From positions 1-21,271 of the forward strand of contig JAHZHB010000001.1 of NCBI GenBank assembly GCA_019420465.1: a stretch of 21,271 nucleotides of DNA, read 5' to 3'. The position numbers and the translations under genes are program-made. This document shows positions 1-7,455 of this stretch, piece after piece. Every line of letters begins with the position of its first letter. The first letter of the stretch is position 1. This DNA is from Lachnospiraceae bacterium. Its GTDB lineage: Bacteria > Bacillota > Clostridia > Lachnospirales > Lachnospiraceae. Under the pieces are notes generated by a model. It saw only the letters and a program-made list of their open reading frames with translations, made no database searches and had not been told where the DNA came from.

Positions 1-117
1 TCACGGCTTTCCGTGGTTATTTCCTGTGCTTCTCGCCACTTTTGACAACGGACTTACTGCTTTCACGGCTTTCCGTGGTTATTTCCTGTGCTTCTCGCCA
101 CTTTTGACAACGGACTT
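1..117. repeat. 62-bp direct tandem repeat, about 1.9 copies
   Basis: Bases 1-55 and 63-117 are identical, so the period is 62 bp. Each copy begins with a small hairpin (CACGG, loop CTTT, CCGTG) and ends in a stretch containing TTGACAACGGACTT. The first copy begins exactly at the window edge, so the array may extend further left. The period is not a multiple of three, and no credible protein reads through it. It lies just downstream of the stop codon of the minus-strand reductase fragment at 140-661, in a stretch that otherwise looks like decayed DNA. Confidence 0.9.
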
Positions 118-139
118 GCCTCTGTATACCTGTACCCTT

Positions 140-661
140 CTACGCCTCTGGTCCTCTGGCAATCAGATGATATGGATTTCTGGCATCATCCAGTTCTCTG
201 TAGGCCTGTTCTCTTTCCTTTTCGATCTGAATGGATTCTGCAATTTCTGGAATACCACCCAGTTCTTCCCTGTATCTGGCTATATTCTTATAATCCGTAC
301 TTTTTGTGATATTAAGCTTGTACAGATAATAATAGATATGATCATGCCGAAGCAATGTCTGATACAACAGCTTATCCGCCTCTGCCGGTTCATCGCCCAA
401 CAAAAAACTTCTCGCCGCCAGCCTTTTATCGATTTCTTCAAAAGCATCCTCTACCTGATGTGCCCATCTTTCCAACTCCGTCTGAAATGCCACTTCCCTC
501 GCCTTCTCGATTGGCAGCAGCAAATACTCCTTCAGATACTGCACCTCATCAAAATCCGCCTGCGATCTCGCAAAACCGCACGCATAGGCATTCACCCGTT
601 TATTGATAAACACACTCAGCTGATCTATCTCCTCCCAAACGCACAGCAGGCGCAGCCGCAC
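140..661 (-). pseudogene. Glutathionyl-hydroquinone reductase-like C-terminal fragment (YqjG/ECM4 family)
   Basis: The 173-codon reading frame resembles the C-terminal, all-helical GST domain of glutathionyl-hydroquinone reductases. Seen in the fragment: EEIDQLSVFINKRVNAYACG followed by FARSQADFDE near its start, then a LLGDEPAEADKLLYQTLLRHD segment (matching the family's 'LVGD..TEAD..L..TLVRFD'), and ARNPYHLIARGP at the end, matching the family's terminal 'INPT.IVPVGP'. Family members are roughly 300-330 residues; the N-terminal thioredoxin-fold half with the active-site Cys is missing. The open frame starts with GTG at 661, and a stop lies a few codons upstream, so the family match ends around 630-660, only about 30 bp from the palindrome at 687. 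No good ribosome binding site precedes the GTG. I infer a truncated, non-functional remnant; independent expression of a helical domain cannot be excluded. Confidence 0.65.
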
Positions 662-686
662 TGTGCCACACTCTCCTCAAAGTCAG

Positions 687-960
687 GATGCCCTGCTGAT
701 CTGCCAGTGGTCTGTTTGTTCTGTGTGAGTTCCCTAAAGCGCGGGCTGACTGGTTCTTAGCGCACAAAAGCCGTGTAGTCATGGGTGGCTGCCGCTTACC
801 AGGCGGCAGACAAGGATGCACTGAGCAGCGTTTTCATCAGAAAACGCTGCGAATGCATCCGATCCCATGACTACACGGCTTTTGTACGCTTAGAACCATC
901 GCCCAAGCGTCCGGGAACTCACACAGAACAAACAGACCACTGGCAGATCAGCAGGGCATC
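687..960. repeat. 274-bp branched palindrome (inverted repeat with two internal hairpins)
   Basis: Bases 687-734 are a perfect reverse complement of 913-960 (48 bp). After a diverged interval, 751-763 pairs with 886-898 (two mismatches) and 764-785 pairs perfectly with 864-885 (22 bp). Inside are two more hairpins: 789-795 with 803-809 (CTGCCGC/GCGGCAG), and a longer one in which 814-820 pairs with 854-860 and 825-834 pairs with 841-850 around the loop CATCAG. The whole would fold as a long stem ending in a three-way junction. It contains no convincing gene. It lies between two broken reading frames, which suggests a small non-autonomous mobile element or dispersed structured repeat, but I see no clear target-site duplication. 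Confidence 0.85.
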
Positions 961-971
961 CGTCCGTTCCC

Positions 972-1153
972 TCAAAAAAACTCCACCTCTCTATGCTCAG
1001 CATCAATAAATCCCGTCTTCACCTCACATCCAAACTCCTCCTTCAAAACCTCCGCCAGCTCATCCACCGCCAGCTTCACATTCTCCAAACAACACCCAGA
1101 CAATACCTCGGCAGCATCTCAAAAACCTCTGCAGCCACTTCAAACTTACTCAT
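972..1153 (-). pseudogene. Short frame-broken reading frame of unknown function
   Basis: On the minus strand an ATG at 1153, about 10 nt after AGAGG, opens MSKFEVAAEVFEMLPRYCLG and stops at 1076 after 25 codons. In another frame the sequence continues as CLENVKLAVDELAEVLKEEF and further residues to a TGA at 972-974. Joining the frames near codon 20 would give a mostly helical protein of about 60 residues. The first part faintly recalls the start of B3/B4-domain proteins, but it is too short to assign. The frame ends 12 bp from the palindrome at 687-960. Together with the reductase fragment it suggests local decay. The region 661-1226 holds no intact gene. Confidence 0.35.
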
Positions 1154-1181
1154 ATCTTAAAAACCTCTCTTTTATCAGCAA

Positions 1182-1212
1182 TTGCGGCCCACAGATCCAC
1201 TGTGAACCGCAA
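1182..1212 (-). terminator. Hairpin downstream of the aminotransferase gene
   Basis: Read on the minus strand, TTGCGG/CCGCAA and CACAG/CTGTG form a 13-position stem with two G-T pairs and a 5-nt loop, beginning 15 bp past the aminotransferase stop codon. The tail after the stem is only weakly T-rich, so it may be a poor terminator or an mRNA 3'-end stabiliser. Its position at the end of a two-gene unit supports a 3'-end role. Confidence 0.45.
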
Positions 1213-1226
1213 CCTAAATCATGTAT

Positions 1227-2423
1227 TTAACACTCTACACCATACTCTTCACGTACAAACTTCTTAAATACCGGAATAGACCGTTTTACCTTTTCCGTAT
1301 CGATGCAGTATGCCATACGGAAATATCCCGGACAGCCGAAATTGTCTGCCGGAACCAGGATCAGATCATACTTTTTCGCCTTCATACAGAACGCATTGGC
1401 ATCCTCTTCCAGAGCCTTCGGGAAAATATAGAACGTTCCGCCCGGTTTCACAACTGTAAAGCCCATCTCCTTCAGTGCATCGTACAGAAGATTCATATTT
1501 GTCTCATATACAGACAGATCACTCGTCTGGTCGATCACCTTTGCCACAGCCAGCTGGGATGTGGATGCCGGACAGTTATGGCCGATACCACGGCTGATCT
1601 GCCCCATGATCACAGCCAGAATATCCGCATCTGTAGCTCTCGGATTAACAGCCACATAACCGATACGTTCACCCGGCAGAGACAGACTCTTGGAGAAGGA
1701 ATAGCAGGACAGCGTATTGTCATAGAACTTGCTCGGATACGGAGAATCCGCACCCTCGAATACGATCTCACGATACGGTTCATCAGAGATCAGGAAGATA
1801 TCATGACCATACTCTTTCTGTTTTGCCTCCAGAACAGAAGCCAGCTTTTTAATCGTCTCTGTACTGTAAGCGATACCGGACGGATTGTTCGGTGTATTGA
1901 TCAGAACAGCCATTGTCTTTTCATTTAAGGTTGCCTCGAACGCTTCAAAATTGATCTGGAATGTCTCGGTATTTGCCGGAACCACACGCATCACAGCACC
2001 TGTACGGCCAATATACTCATGGTACTCCGGGAAGAAAGGTGCAAACACGATGATCTCATCTCCAGGCTGCGTTACCAAACGGAACGCATGTGCCAGCGCA
2101 CCGGCGGCACCGATGGCCATAAAGATATGCTTTGTCTCATAGTCCATACCAAAACGACGGTTCAGACTCTCTGCGATCGTCGTTCTGACAGATTCGATAC
2201 CCAGAGACGGGCTGTATCCATGGATTGCCATCGGATTTTCATTTTTATACATATCGATCACAGCATCGGTATAATCCTGTGTACAGGGTACACTCGGATT
2301 GCCCAGACTATAATCAAACACATTTTCATAACCGATCTCTTTACCACGCTCTGTCGCATACTCACTCAGTTCACGGATAATGGATTTACCCTGCAGCATT
2401 TTCTTATAACTTTCGTTGATCAT
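1227..2423 (-). CDS. PLP-dependent aminotransferase, class I/II (aspartate aminotransferase fold)
   Basis: The 398-residue protein is a fold-type I aminotransferase that should move an amino group between an amino acid and a 2-oxo acid in the cytoplasm, using pyridoxal phosphate. Visible landmarks are TPNNPSG (Asn180), ISDEPY (Asp214, Tyr217), the PLP-binding Lys245 in SFSKSLSLPGERIGY with phosphate-binding Arg253, and a C-terminal GYFRMAYC whose Arg would bind the substrate carboxylate. Length and motif order are those of a full-length member. The ATG has AGAGGA seven bases upstream. It lies 36 bp behind the hydroxyacid dehydrogenase gene in the same direction, so the two are probably one transcript. 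Together they could turn an amino acid into its 2-oxo acid and then its D-2-hydroxy acid, or run in reverse. Substrate cannot be read from sequence. Confidence 0.93.
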   Translation of the reverse strand: MINESYKKMLQGKSIIRELSEYATERGKEIGYENVFDYSLGNPSVPCTQDYTDAVIDMYKNENPMAIHGYSPSLGIESVRTTIAESLNRRFGMDYETKHIFMAIGAAGALAHAFRLVTQPGDEIIVFAPFFPEYHEYIGRTGAVMRVVPANTETFQINFEAFEATLNEKTMAVLINTPNNPSGIAYSTETIKKLASVLEAKQKEYGHDIFLISDEPYREIVFEGADSPYPSKFYDNTLSCYSFSKSLSLPGERIGYVAVNPRATDADILAVIMGQISRGIGHNCPASTSQLAVAKVIDQTSDLSVYETNMNLLYDALKEMGFTVVKPGGTFYIFPKALEEDANAFCMKAKKYDLILVPADNFGCPGYFRMAYCIDTEKVKRSIPVFKKFVREEYGVEC

Positions 2424-2459
2424 CTTACTGTCCTCTCTTTTTCTATACTGTCTGGCATA

Positions 2460-3449
2460 TTACCAACGATTTACAATATGCTCCGGTTTTTCTCCGGCCT
2501 CGATCTTTGCAATATCAGACCATACCATCTGATAGCCTCTCTTAAACGAAGAAGCTGTGATACCACCGACATGGCAGCTGTAAATGATTCTGTCTTCTAC
2601 CGCCTTTTCTGCCTGCAGGATCACATTGTCCGCCTGTACAGGCTCTCCCGCTACACAGTCAAGTCCCGCACCGGCCAGCCTGCCACTGCGGATAGCTTCA
2701 ACCAGCGCCTGGCTGTCCACCAGCTCACCACGGGCTGTATTGACAAGGTATGCTCCGTCTTTCATCTTTGCAAAGAAATCTGCATTAACCATACCGGCAG
2801 TCTGCGGTGTTACCGGCAGATGCAGACTTACGATATCGCTGACCTTCAAAAGCTCATTGATCGTCATATATGTGGCATTGTATGCCTTTTCCAGCTCTTT
2901 TGGTGCACGGAAAATATCATAATATACGATCTTTGCGCCAAAGACGTCGGCCATCTTTGCCGTTGCCTTTGCGATATCGCCAAAACCCATAAATCCGATC
3001 GTACAGTCTGAAAGCTCTTTCAGATCTCCGGTCAGCATATGATTTTCCTTGACCTCGATCTGACGGCCCTCACGTACAGCACTGTCACCTGTGACAACAC
3101 CGCGTAACAGGCCCAGCATCAGAAGAATCGCCTGTTCTGCCACCGCTGTAGCGTTCATACCCTTGCAGTTGCAGACATACACCTGCTTTGCACTTGCCGC
3201 GATCGTATCCACACCCTGAAAGCCTACGCCCTCGGAATGGATCATTTTCAGATTCGGCATATGATTGATCACATTGGCAGATACCTTACCCATGGCATCT
3301 ACGATGATCACCTCGGCATCCTTACCTGCCGCAAGAATCACATCATCCTCCGAGCCATTGGGCACGTATACAAATTCATGTCTGGCATATACAGCCGGGT
3401 CTGCATTTTTCTGCAGTCTTCCCTCTTTTCCGATTACAAGAATCTTCAT
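2460..3449 (-). CDS. D-isomer-specific 2-hydroxyacid dehydrogenase family protein
   Basis: A 329-residue NAD(P)-dependent oxidoreductase of the D-2-hydroxyacid dehydrogenase family (relatives: phosphoglycerate, glycerate, D-lactate and hydroxyisocaproate dehydrogenases). The N-terminal half carries the substrate-side domain. A dinucleotide-binding GFMGFGDIA (152-160) follows, and the catalytic trio is intact: Arg240 in NTARGELVD, Glu269 in AGEPV and His293 in SCHVGG. There is no C-terminal ACT regulatory domain, unlike many SerA proteins, so a simple serine-pathway assignment is not favoured. GGAGG sits eight bases before the ATG. A good promoter lies upstream at 3496-3524 and a palindrome lies beyond it. 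The downstream neighbour is an aminotransferase, which suggests reduction of a transamination product. Substrate is not known. Confidence 0.92.
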   Translation of the reverse strand: MKILVIGKEGRLQKNADPAVYARHEFVYVPNGSEDDVILAAGKDAEVIIVDAMGKVSANVINHMPNLKMIHSEGVGFQGVDTIAASAKQVYVCNCKGMNATAVAEQAILLMLGLLRGVVTGDSAVREGRQIEVKENHMLTGDLKELSDCTIGFMGFGDIAKATAKMADVFGAKIVYYDIFRAPKELEKAYNATYMTINELLKVSDIVSLHLPVTPQTAGMVNADFFAKMKDGAYLVNTARGELVDSQALVEAIRSGRLAGAGLDCVAGEPVQADNVILQAEKAVEDRIIYSCHVGGITASSFKRGYQMVWSDIAKIEAGEKPEHIVNRW

Positions 3450-3495
3450 TTCCCTGTCCTCCGTTATATTCTTTCTCAGAAGTATATCACATTAA

Positions 3496-3524
3496 ATTAT
3501 AAAAGTAATCCCCCTATCAGACAA
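3496..3524 (-). promoter_or_regulatory. Sigma-A-type promoter for the dehydrogenase-aminotransferase unit
   Basis: On the minus strand TTGTCT (3519-3524) is followed after exactly 17 bp by TATAAT (3496-3501). Transcription would start near 3489, giving a leader of about 40 nt before the dehydrogenase ATG at 3449. The palindrome at 3539-3577 is centred roughly 69 bp upstream of this start. Confidence 0.7.
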
Positions 3525-3538
3525 TCGCATTTTCAACA

Positions 3539-3605
3539 ATTGCCCCTGCACAGTGCAATTTTCTGTACAGAGGCAATCAGCATAATAAAGGCAAGCACTG
3601 TGCAG
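3539..3605. promoter_or_regulatory. Overlapping inverted repeats upstream of the dehydrogenase promoter
   Basis: Bases 3539-3553 and 3563-3577 form a 15-bp inverted repeat with two mismatches (ATTGCC-CTG-ACAG type) around a 9-bp centre. A second, perfect 11-bp inverted repeat pairs 3546-3556 (CTGCACAGTGC) with 3595-3605. Both share 3546-3553, so as RNA from the upstream regulator gene they would be mutually exclusive stems. As DNA the first is placed where an activator dimer could sit. No T-run follows on the minus strand, so a standard terminator is unlikely. Function is inferred only from position. Confidence 0.5.
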
Positions 3606-3617
3606 CATCTTATCTTT

Positions 3618-4277
3618 TCAGGCTTTCTGCTCTGCGACAAATTCCCTGAGATTTTCTCTGTCTGTCACGCGTATCTGCCCGTAACCGCAGCTGATCCATT
3701 TTTTCTGTTCAAAATATTTCAGAACCGCCGTTACCGTCGTACGGTTCAGTCCCAGAGAATCCGCCAGTTGGCTGTGCGTATACGGAACGATACCGCCCAA
3801 TGTCCCCTTCTCCTCGGATTCCACTGCGGTGACATCTAAAAGATAACTGGCCGTCTTTCCGTAACGGTCCAGCAGGCATTGCTCTTCCACACGGTTCATC
3901 AGGCGGTCCATGCTGTCCGAACACATCTGCAAAAGATGCAGCGCCAGCGACGGATACTTCGCCATATGTTCTGTCAGAATACCCGGACGCAGCACGACCA
4001 GCGTAACGTCCGTGACAGCCTCGATATTGACCGGCCGGGTACGGTTACTGCAAAAGGCAGATTCTCCGAAGATATGACCGGCCTCGATCACATCCACCGT
4101 GATCTCCCGCCCCGACGGAACATTGTCATAGATCCGTACACGGCCTTTTTCGATATAATACACCCGGTCTGCCGGATCCCCCTTCATATAGACATGCTGT
4201 CCGCCGGGAACATGAATCTCTGTACCAATATTGTTTAAAATATCGCACTCCTCTTTTGTCAAACGACGAAAATCCAT
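3618..4277 (-). CDS. Crp/Fnr-family transcriptional regulator
   Basis: A 219-residue regulator with an N-terminal cyclic-nucleotide-binding-type beta-barrel (about 15-115: GDPADRVYYIEKGRVRIY, then HIFGESAFCSNRTRP), a dimer helix (about 116-145) and a C-terminal winged helix, with the recognition region at about 168-190 (SQLADSLGLNRTTVTAVLKY). There is no N-terminal Cys cluster of the kind that holds the Fe-S centre in FNR; the scattered cysteines (11, 76, 119, 134, 197) do not form one. The effector is unknown; FGE plus a following Arg partly resembles the cAMP-binding phosphate cassette. It starts 26 bp after the flippase gene and ends 168 bp before the dehydrogenase gene, whose promoter region carries a palindrome. 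Control of that neighbour is a reasonable guess. Confidence 0.9.
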   Translation of the reverse strand: MDFRRLTKEECDILNNIGTEIHVPGGQHVYMKGDPADRVYYIEKGRVRIYDNVPSGREITVDVIEAGHIFGESAFCSNRTRPVNIEAVTDVTLVVLRPGILTEHMAKYPSLALHLLQMCSDSMDRLMNRVEEQCLLDRYGKTASYLLDVTAVESEEKGTLGGIVPYTHSQLADSLGLNRTTVTAVLKYFEQKKWISCGYGQIRVTDRENLREFVAEQKA

Positions 4278-4303
4278 CTTTTTTGTCTCCTTTTTCGGAT
4301 CTT

Positions 4304-5929
4304 TTACTTATATACACCCAGACGGACCGCAATCTTCACCAGATATGCACCACCGGGGAAACGGCGCAAAAGCTCTCTGGACGGACATGCAATAAACAGA
4401 TATGCCACACCGTACACCGCCACTGCGATCAGTATCGCCGGTAAAAGACAGATCACATTGGATGCGATCACACGATGCAGACCGTGGTATACCACAAACG
4501 CAGCAGCCCCCATCAGCACGGCTGCAGCCAGCGGTCTGAGAAACATACCCGTAATATCCATATGATAGTCCAGATGTTCTGTCACACTGCGGCCATTTAA
4601 GATACACATAGCCAGTGAATATGCAATCGTTGCGATCATAACACTGTAGATACCAAGCGGTGTAAACTTTGTCAGAACAGCCAGTACCGCCACATTGATT
4701 ACCAGGGAAAGTGCTGCATGACGCACCGGCAGAGAGGGCTTTCCTATGCCCTGCAGTACACCGTTGGTGATCGTAGACAGAGAATAAAAGATCACAGAGA
4801 TCGCGCCCACCATCAGAAGTTTTCCGGCCAGCGCTGTCGTGGACGGAAACAGAAGATGCATGATCGGATCTGCCAGCACACACATACCTACGGCAGCCGG
4901 AATGCACAGAAACATCGTCATCTGGATCGCTTCGTTGATCTTATGTCGTGCCCCGTCGATATCTCCCAGTGCAAAATTACCGGATACAGAAGGCAGTACA
5001 GCGGTAGAAGCTGCATTAGCCAGTGCGATCGGAATATTGATCATAACCATATACTGTCCGGAAAAGATACCATACTGTATCGTGATATCATCGGCTTTCC
5101 ATCCATTGGACATCATCAGTGGTGCAAAAAAGGACTGATCCAGATAGGAACTTAAGTTATAGATACAGGTGCTGAAAATGACAGGTGTCACCATCATCAG
5201 GATCGTTTTAAAGATCTCTTTATAGCTTTCCACCTCAACTGTCCGGTCTCTGTCTATCCGCCGTCTGATTTCTTTTCGATTGACAAAGAAGACAAAGAGC
5301 ATACACAAAAGACCGGCCACAACACCGGCACCCGTTCCCAGCGTTCCGCCTGCCGCGCCATAAATTGCTTTTTCTGTCTCCGTATCGGCAAACCAGGAGA
5401 TAAACAGCCATGCTGCACCGACACTGACGATCGCATTGACAAGCTGCTCTATGATCTGACTCACAGAAGTCGGCACCATCGTATTATGTGCCTGAAAATA
5501 CCCGCGCAATACACCCAGGATCGCGCAGAAAAAGATCGTCGGTACGAGCATTTTTAAGGCCAGCACAGCATTTTCTCCGCCGGCCGGCAATAATAATCTG
5601 CCGCCAAACCAGGCAAACAAAGCTGCAACACCACCTACAACGCAGGCATAGATCAGTGCACCCTTAAACAGACGGTTGGCATTTCTGTACTGTTTTCTGG
5701 CGATACGCTCCGCCATAAGCTTCGAGATTGCCATCGGTATACTGTAGGAAGAGACCAGCAGAAGGATACTGTACACCGTATAGGCATATCCATAATATCC
5801 ATTGCCCAGATCTCCGATGATCTCGCGCATGGGACTTCTGTACAAAAGTCCGATCACACGCACGATCAGGCCTGCAATCATCAGGATCGAGGCCTGTTTT
5901 ACAAAACTACTGGATTTTTTTTCTGACAT
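4304..5929 (-). CDS. Polysaccharide/lipid-linked precursor flippase, SpoVB/MurJ-like (MOP superfamily)
   Basis: A 541-residue integral membrane protein with about 14 hydrophobic segments and a typical SpoVB-type beginning: KQASILMIAGLIVRVIGLLY, then RSPMREIIGDLGNGYYGYAY. Family members move lipid-linked sugar or peptidoglycan precursors across the cytoplasmic membrane; in spore formers SpoVB is linked to spore cortex synthesis. Length is normal for the family and the frame is intact. It starts 28 bp after uracil-DNA glycosylase and is followed 26 bp later by the Crp/Fnr gene. The ATG at 5929 opens MSEKKSSSFVKQ, a short polar stretch before the first helix. Whether it serves cortex, cell wall or capsule cannot be told, because no glycosyltransferase gene is nearby. 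Confidence 0.88.
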   Translation of the reverse strand: MSEKKSSSFVKQASILMIAGLIVRVIGLLYRSPMREIIGDLGNGYYGYAYTVYSILLLVSSYSIPMAISKLMAERIARKQYRNANRLFKGALIYACVVGGVAALFAWFGGRLLLPAGGENAVLALKMLVPTIFFCAILGVLRGYFQAHNTMVPTSVSQIIEQLVNAIVSVGAAWLFISWFADTETEKAIYGAAGGTLGTGAGVVAGLLCMLFVFFVNRKEIRRRIDRDRTVEVESYKEIFKTILMMVTPVIFSTCIYNLSSYLDQSFFAPLMMSNGWKADDITIQYGIFSGQYMVMINIPIALANAASTAVLPSVSGNFALGDIDGARHKINEAIQMTMFLCIPAAVGMCVLADPIMHLLFPSTTALAGKLLMVGAISVIFYSLSTITNGVLQGIGKPSLPVRHAALSLVINVAVLAVLTKFTPLGIYSVMIATIAYSLAMCILNGRSVTEHLDYHMDITGMFLRPLAAAVLMGAAAFVVYHGLHRVIASNVICLLPAILIAVAVYGVAYLFIACPSRELLRRFPGGAYLVKIAVRLGVYK

Positions 5930-5957
5930 ACACTTACACTTTCTGTTTCTTTCCTTA

Positions 5958-6632
5958 TTATCTATTTTCTATCTGCCAGTCGATCGGTGTCAGACCGTGG
6001 CTGACCAGATAATCATTTGTCCTGCTGAAAGGACGACTGCCAAAAAAGCCGCGGTACGCAGACAGCGGACTTGGATGCGGCGATTCTATGATCAGATGCT
6101 TCGTCGGATCCAGATATACTTTTTTTGCCTGTGCCGGTTTGCCCCACAGAATAAAGACCATAGGTCTGTCCTGGGCAGCAAGTATACGGATCGCAGCATC
6201 TGTAAACTCTTCCCAGCCGATCCCTCTGTGGGAATTGGCCTGATGCGCCCGTACCGTCAGCACTGTATTTAAGAGCATGACACCCTGTCTGGCCCATTTT
6301 TCCAGATAACCGTTATTGGGAATGTAGCAGCCCAGATCTGTCTCCAGCTCTTTATAGATATTGACTAAAGACGGCGGGATCTCCACATCCGGTTTGACTG
6401 AAAAACACAGGCCGTGCGCCTGCCCGTCACCATGATACGGATCCTGTCCCAGGATCACAACTTTGACCTGATCCAATGGTGTAAAATGAAACGCATTGAA
6501 AATATCATCCGGATCCGGAAAAATCTGATGTGTACTGTACTCTTCTTCTACTTTTCTGAAAAGCGTGCGGTAATACGGCTTTCTGAATTCATCTTTTAAA
6601 GCCTCAGCCCATGCTCCGGTAATCGGTGGCAT
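5958..6632 (-). CDS. ung: Uracil-DNA glycosylase, family 1
   Basis: A 224-residue enzyme that cuts uracil out of DNA in base-excision repair. The water-activating motif GQDPYHGDGQAHGLCFS (about 62-78, Asp64 and His67), the uracil-side segment LLNTVLTVR, and the DNA-intercalating loop HPSPLSAYRGFFGSRPFS are all present and in order. Length is normal. GGAGG is eight bases before the ATG. A 60-bp gap separates it from hisF upstream and 28 bp from the flippase downstream, with no terminator between them, so it is probably carried on the same long transcript. Its place among regulatory and histidine genes looks like housekeeping genes sharing a transcript rather than a functional link. Confidence 0.97.
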   Translation of the reverse strand: MPPITGAWAEALKDEFRKPYYRTLFRKVEEEYSTHQIFPDPDDIFNAFHFTPLDQVKVVILGQDPYHGDGQAHGLCFSVKPDVEIPPSLVNIYKELETDLGCYIPNNGYLEKWARQGVMLLNTVLTVRAHQANSHRGIGWEEFTDAAIRILAAQDRPMVFILWGKPAQAKKVYLDPTKHLIIESPHPSPLSAYRGFFGSRPFSRTNDYLVSHGLTPIDWQIENR

Positions 6633-6692
6633 ATATGTATCCTCCTCGCTGTGTCACATTTTTGCAGCATATATTTATCTGCAATATTCTTT

Positions 6693-7454
6693 TTACAGAC
6701 GTACAGAAACTCCTTTGTCTCTGAGGTATGACTTGACCTCTCTGATCTCGAGTTCCTTATAGTGGAACAAAGAAGCTGCCAGTGCCGCATCGGCGCCTCC
6801 CTTTGTCAGGGCATCGTAAAAATGCTCTTTCGTTCCGGCACCACCGGAAGCGATCACCGGGATTTTTACGGCATTGGCAATCTGTCTGGTCAGTTCAATA
6901 TCGTATCCTGCTTTCGTTCCGTCGCAGTCCATACTGGTCAGCAAAATCTCTCCTGCGCCAAGACTTTCCACCTTTTTCGCCCATGCCAGGGCATCGATAC
7001 CCACATCCACACGACCGCCGTTTTTGTAGATATTCCATCCACTGCCATCGGCACGTTTTTTTGCATCGATGGCCACCACAACACACTGACTGCCAAACTT
7101 CATGGCTGCATCGTGGATCAGGGCCGGATTCATGATCGCTGAACTGTTGACCGAGATCTTGTCTGCACCCTCGCGCAACAGCAGCTTAAAGTCATCCACC
7201 GTACGGATACCCCCGCCGACAGTAAACGGAATAAAAACATTGGCAGCCACAGCCCGTACCATATCCACTACAGTATTTCTGTGGTCAGAAGATGCCGTGA
7301 TGTCCAGAAAGACCAGTTCATCCGCACCGGCCGCATCGTAGGCCTTTGCGATCTCTACCGGATCACCGGCATCCTTTAAATTGACAAAATTTACACCCTT
7401 TACCACCCTGCCGTCATGCACGTCCAGACAGGGAATGATTCTTTTTGTAAACAT
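6693..7454 (-). CDS. hisF: Imidazole glycerol phosphate synthase, cyclase subunit
   Basis: HisF takes ammonia made by HisH and uses it to convert PRFAR to imidazole glycerol phosphate and AICAR, linking histidine and purine synthesis. I choose the ATG at 7454, giving 253 residues that begin MFTKRIIPCLDVHDGRVVKG. A further upstream in-frame start would overlap hisH and add nine residues not seen in the family. Catalytic Asp11 (CLDV) and Asp130 (VAIDAK), the phosphate loops (TVGGGIR, IASGGAG) and LLTSMDCDGTK are intact, so this is a standard HisF rather than a clearly diverged surface-sugar homologue. Only 1 bp separates it from the hisH stop codon. No other his genes are in the window. Confidence 0.97.
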   Translation of the reverse strand: MFTKRIIPCLDVHDGRVVKGVNFVNLKDAGDPVEIAKAYDAAGADELVFLDITASSDHRNTVVDMVRAVAANVFIPFTVGGGIRTVDDFKLLLREGADKISVNSSAIMNPALIHDAAMKFGSQCVVVAIDAKKRADGSGWNIYKNGGRVDVGIDALAWAKKVESLGAGEILLTSMDCDGTKAGYDIELTRQIANAVKIPVIASGGAGTKEHFYDALTKGGADAALAASLFHYKELEIREVKSYLRDKGVSVRL

Positions 7455-7455
7455 C

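Noticed and set aside
26..760. 244-codon open frame on the plus strand
   Set aside because: It crosses the tandem repeat and runs antisense to the reductase-like fragment, whose translation shows clear family motifs; the plus-strand product is Leu/Cys/Phe-rich without domain features and has no ribosome binding site.
600..1009. Short open frames (73-74 codons) inside the palindrome
   Set aside because: They arise from the two complementary arms, lack ribosome binding sites and resemble no protein.
1221..3011. Long plus-strand open frames opposite the aminotransferase and dehydrogenase
   Set aside because: The minus-strand proteins have complete catalytic motifs and good ribosome binding sites; the plus frames are antisense shadows.
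3618..4277. FNR-type oxygen sensor
   Set aside because: The N-terminal Cys cluster needed for a 4Fe-4S centre is absent; kept as an unassigned Crp/Fnr-family regulator.
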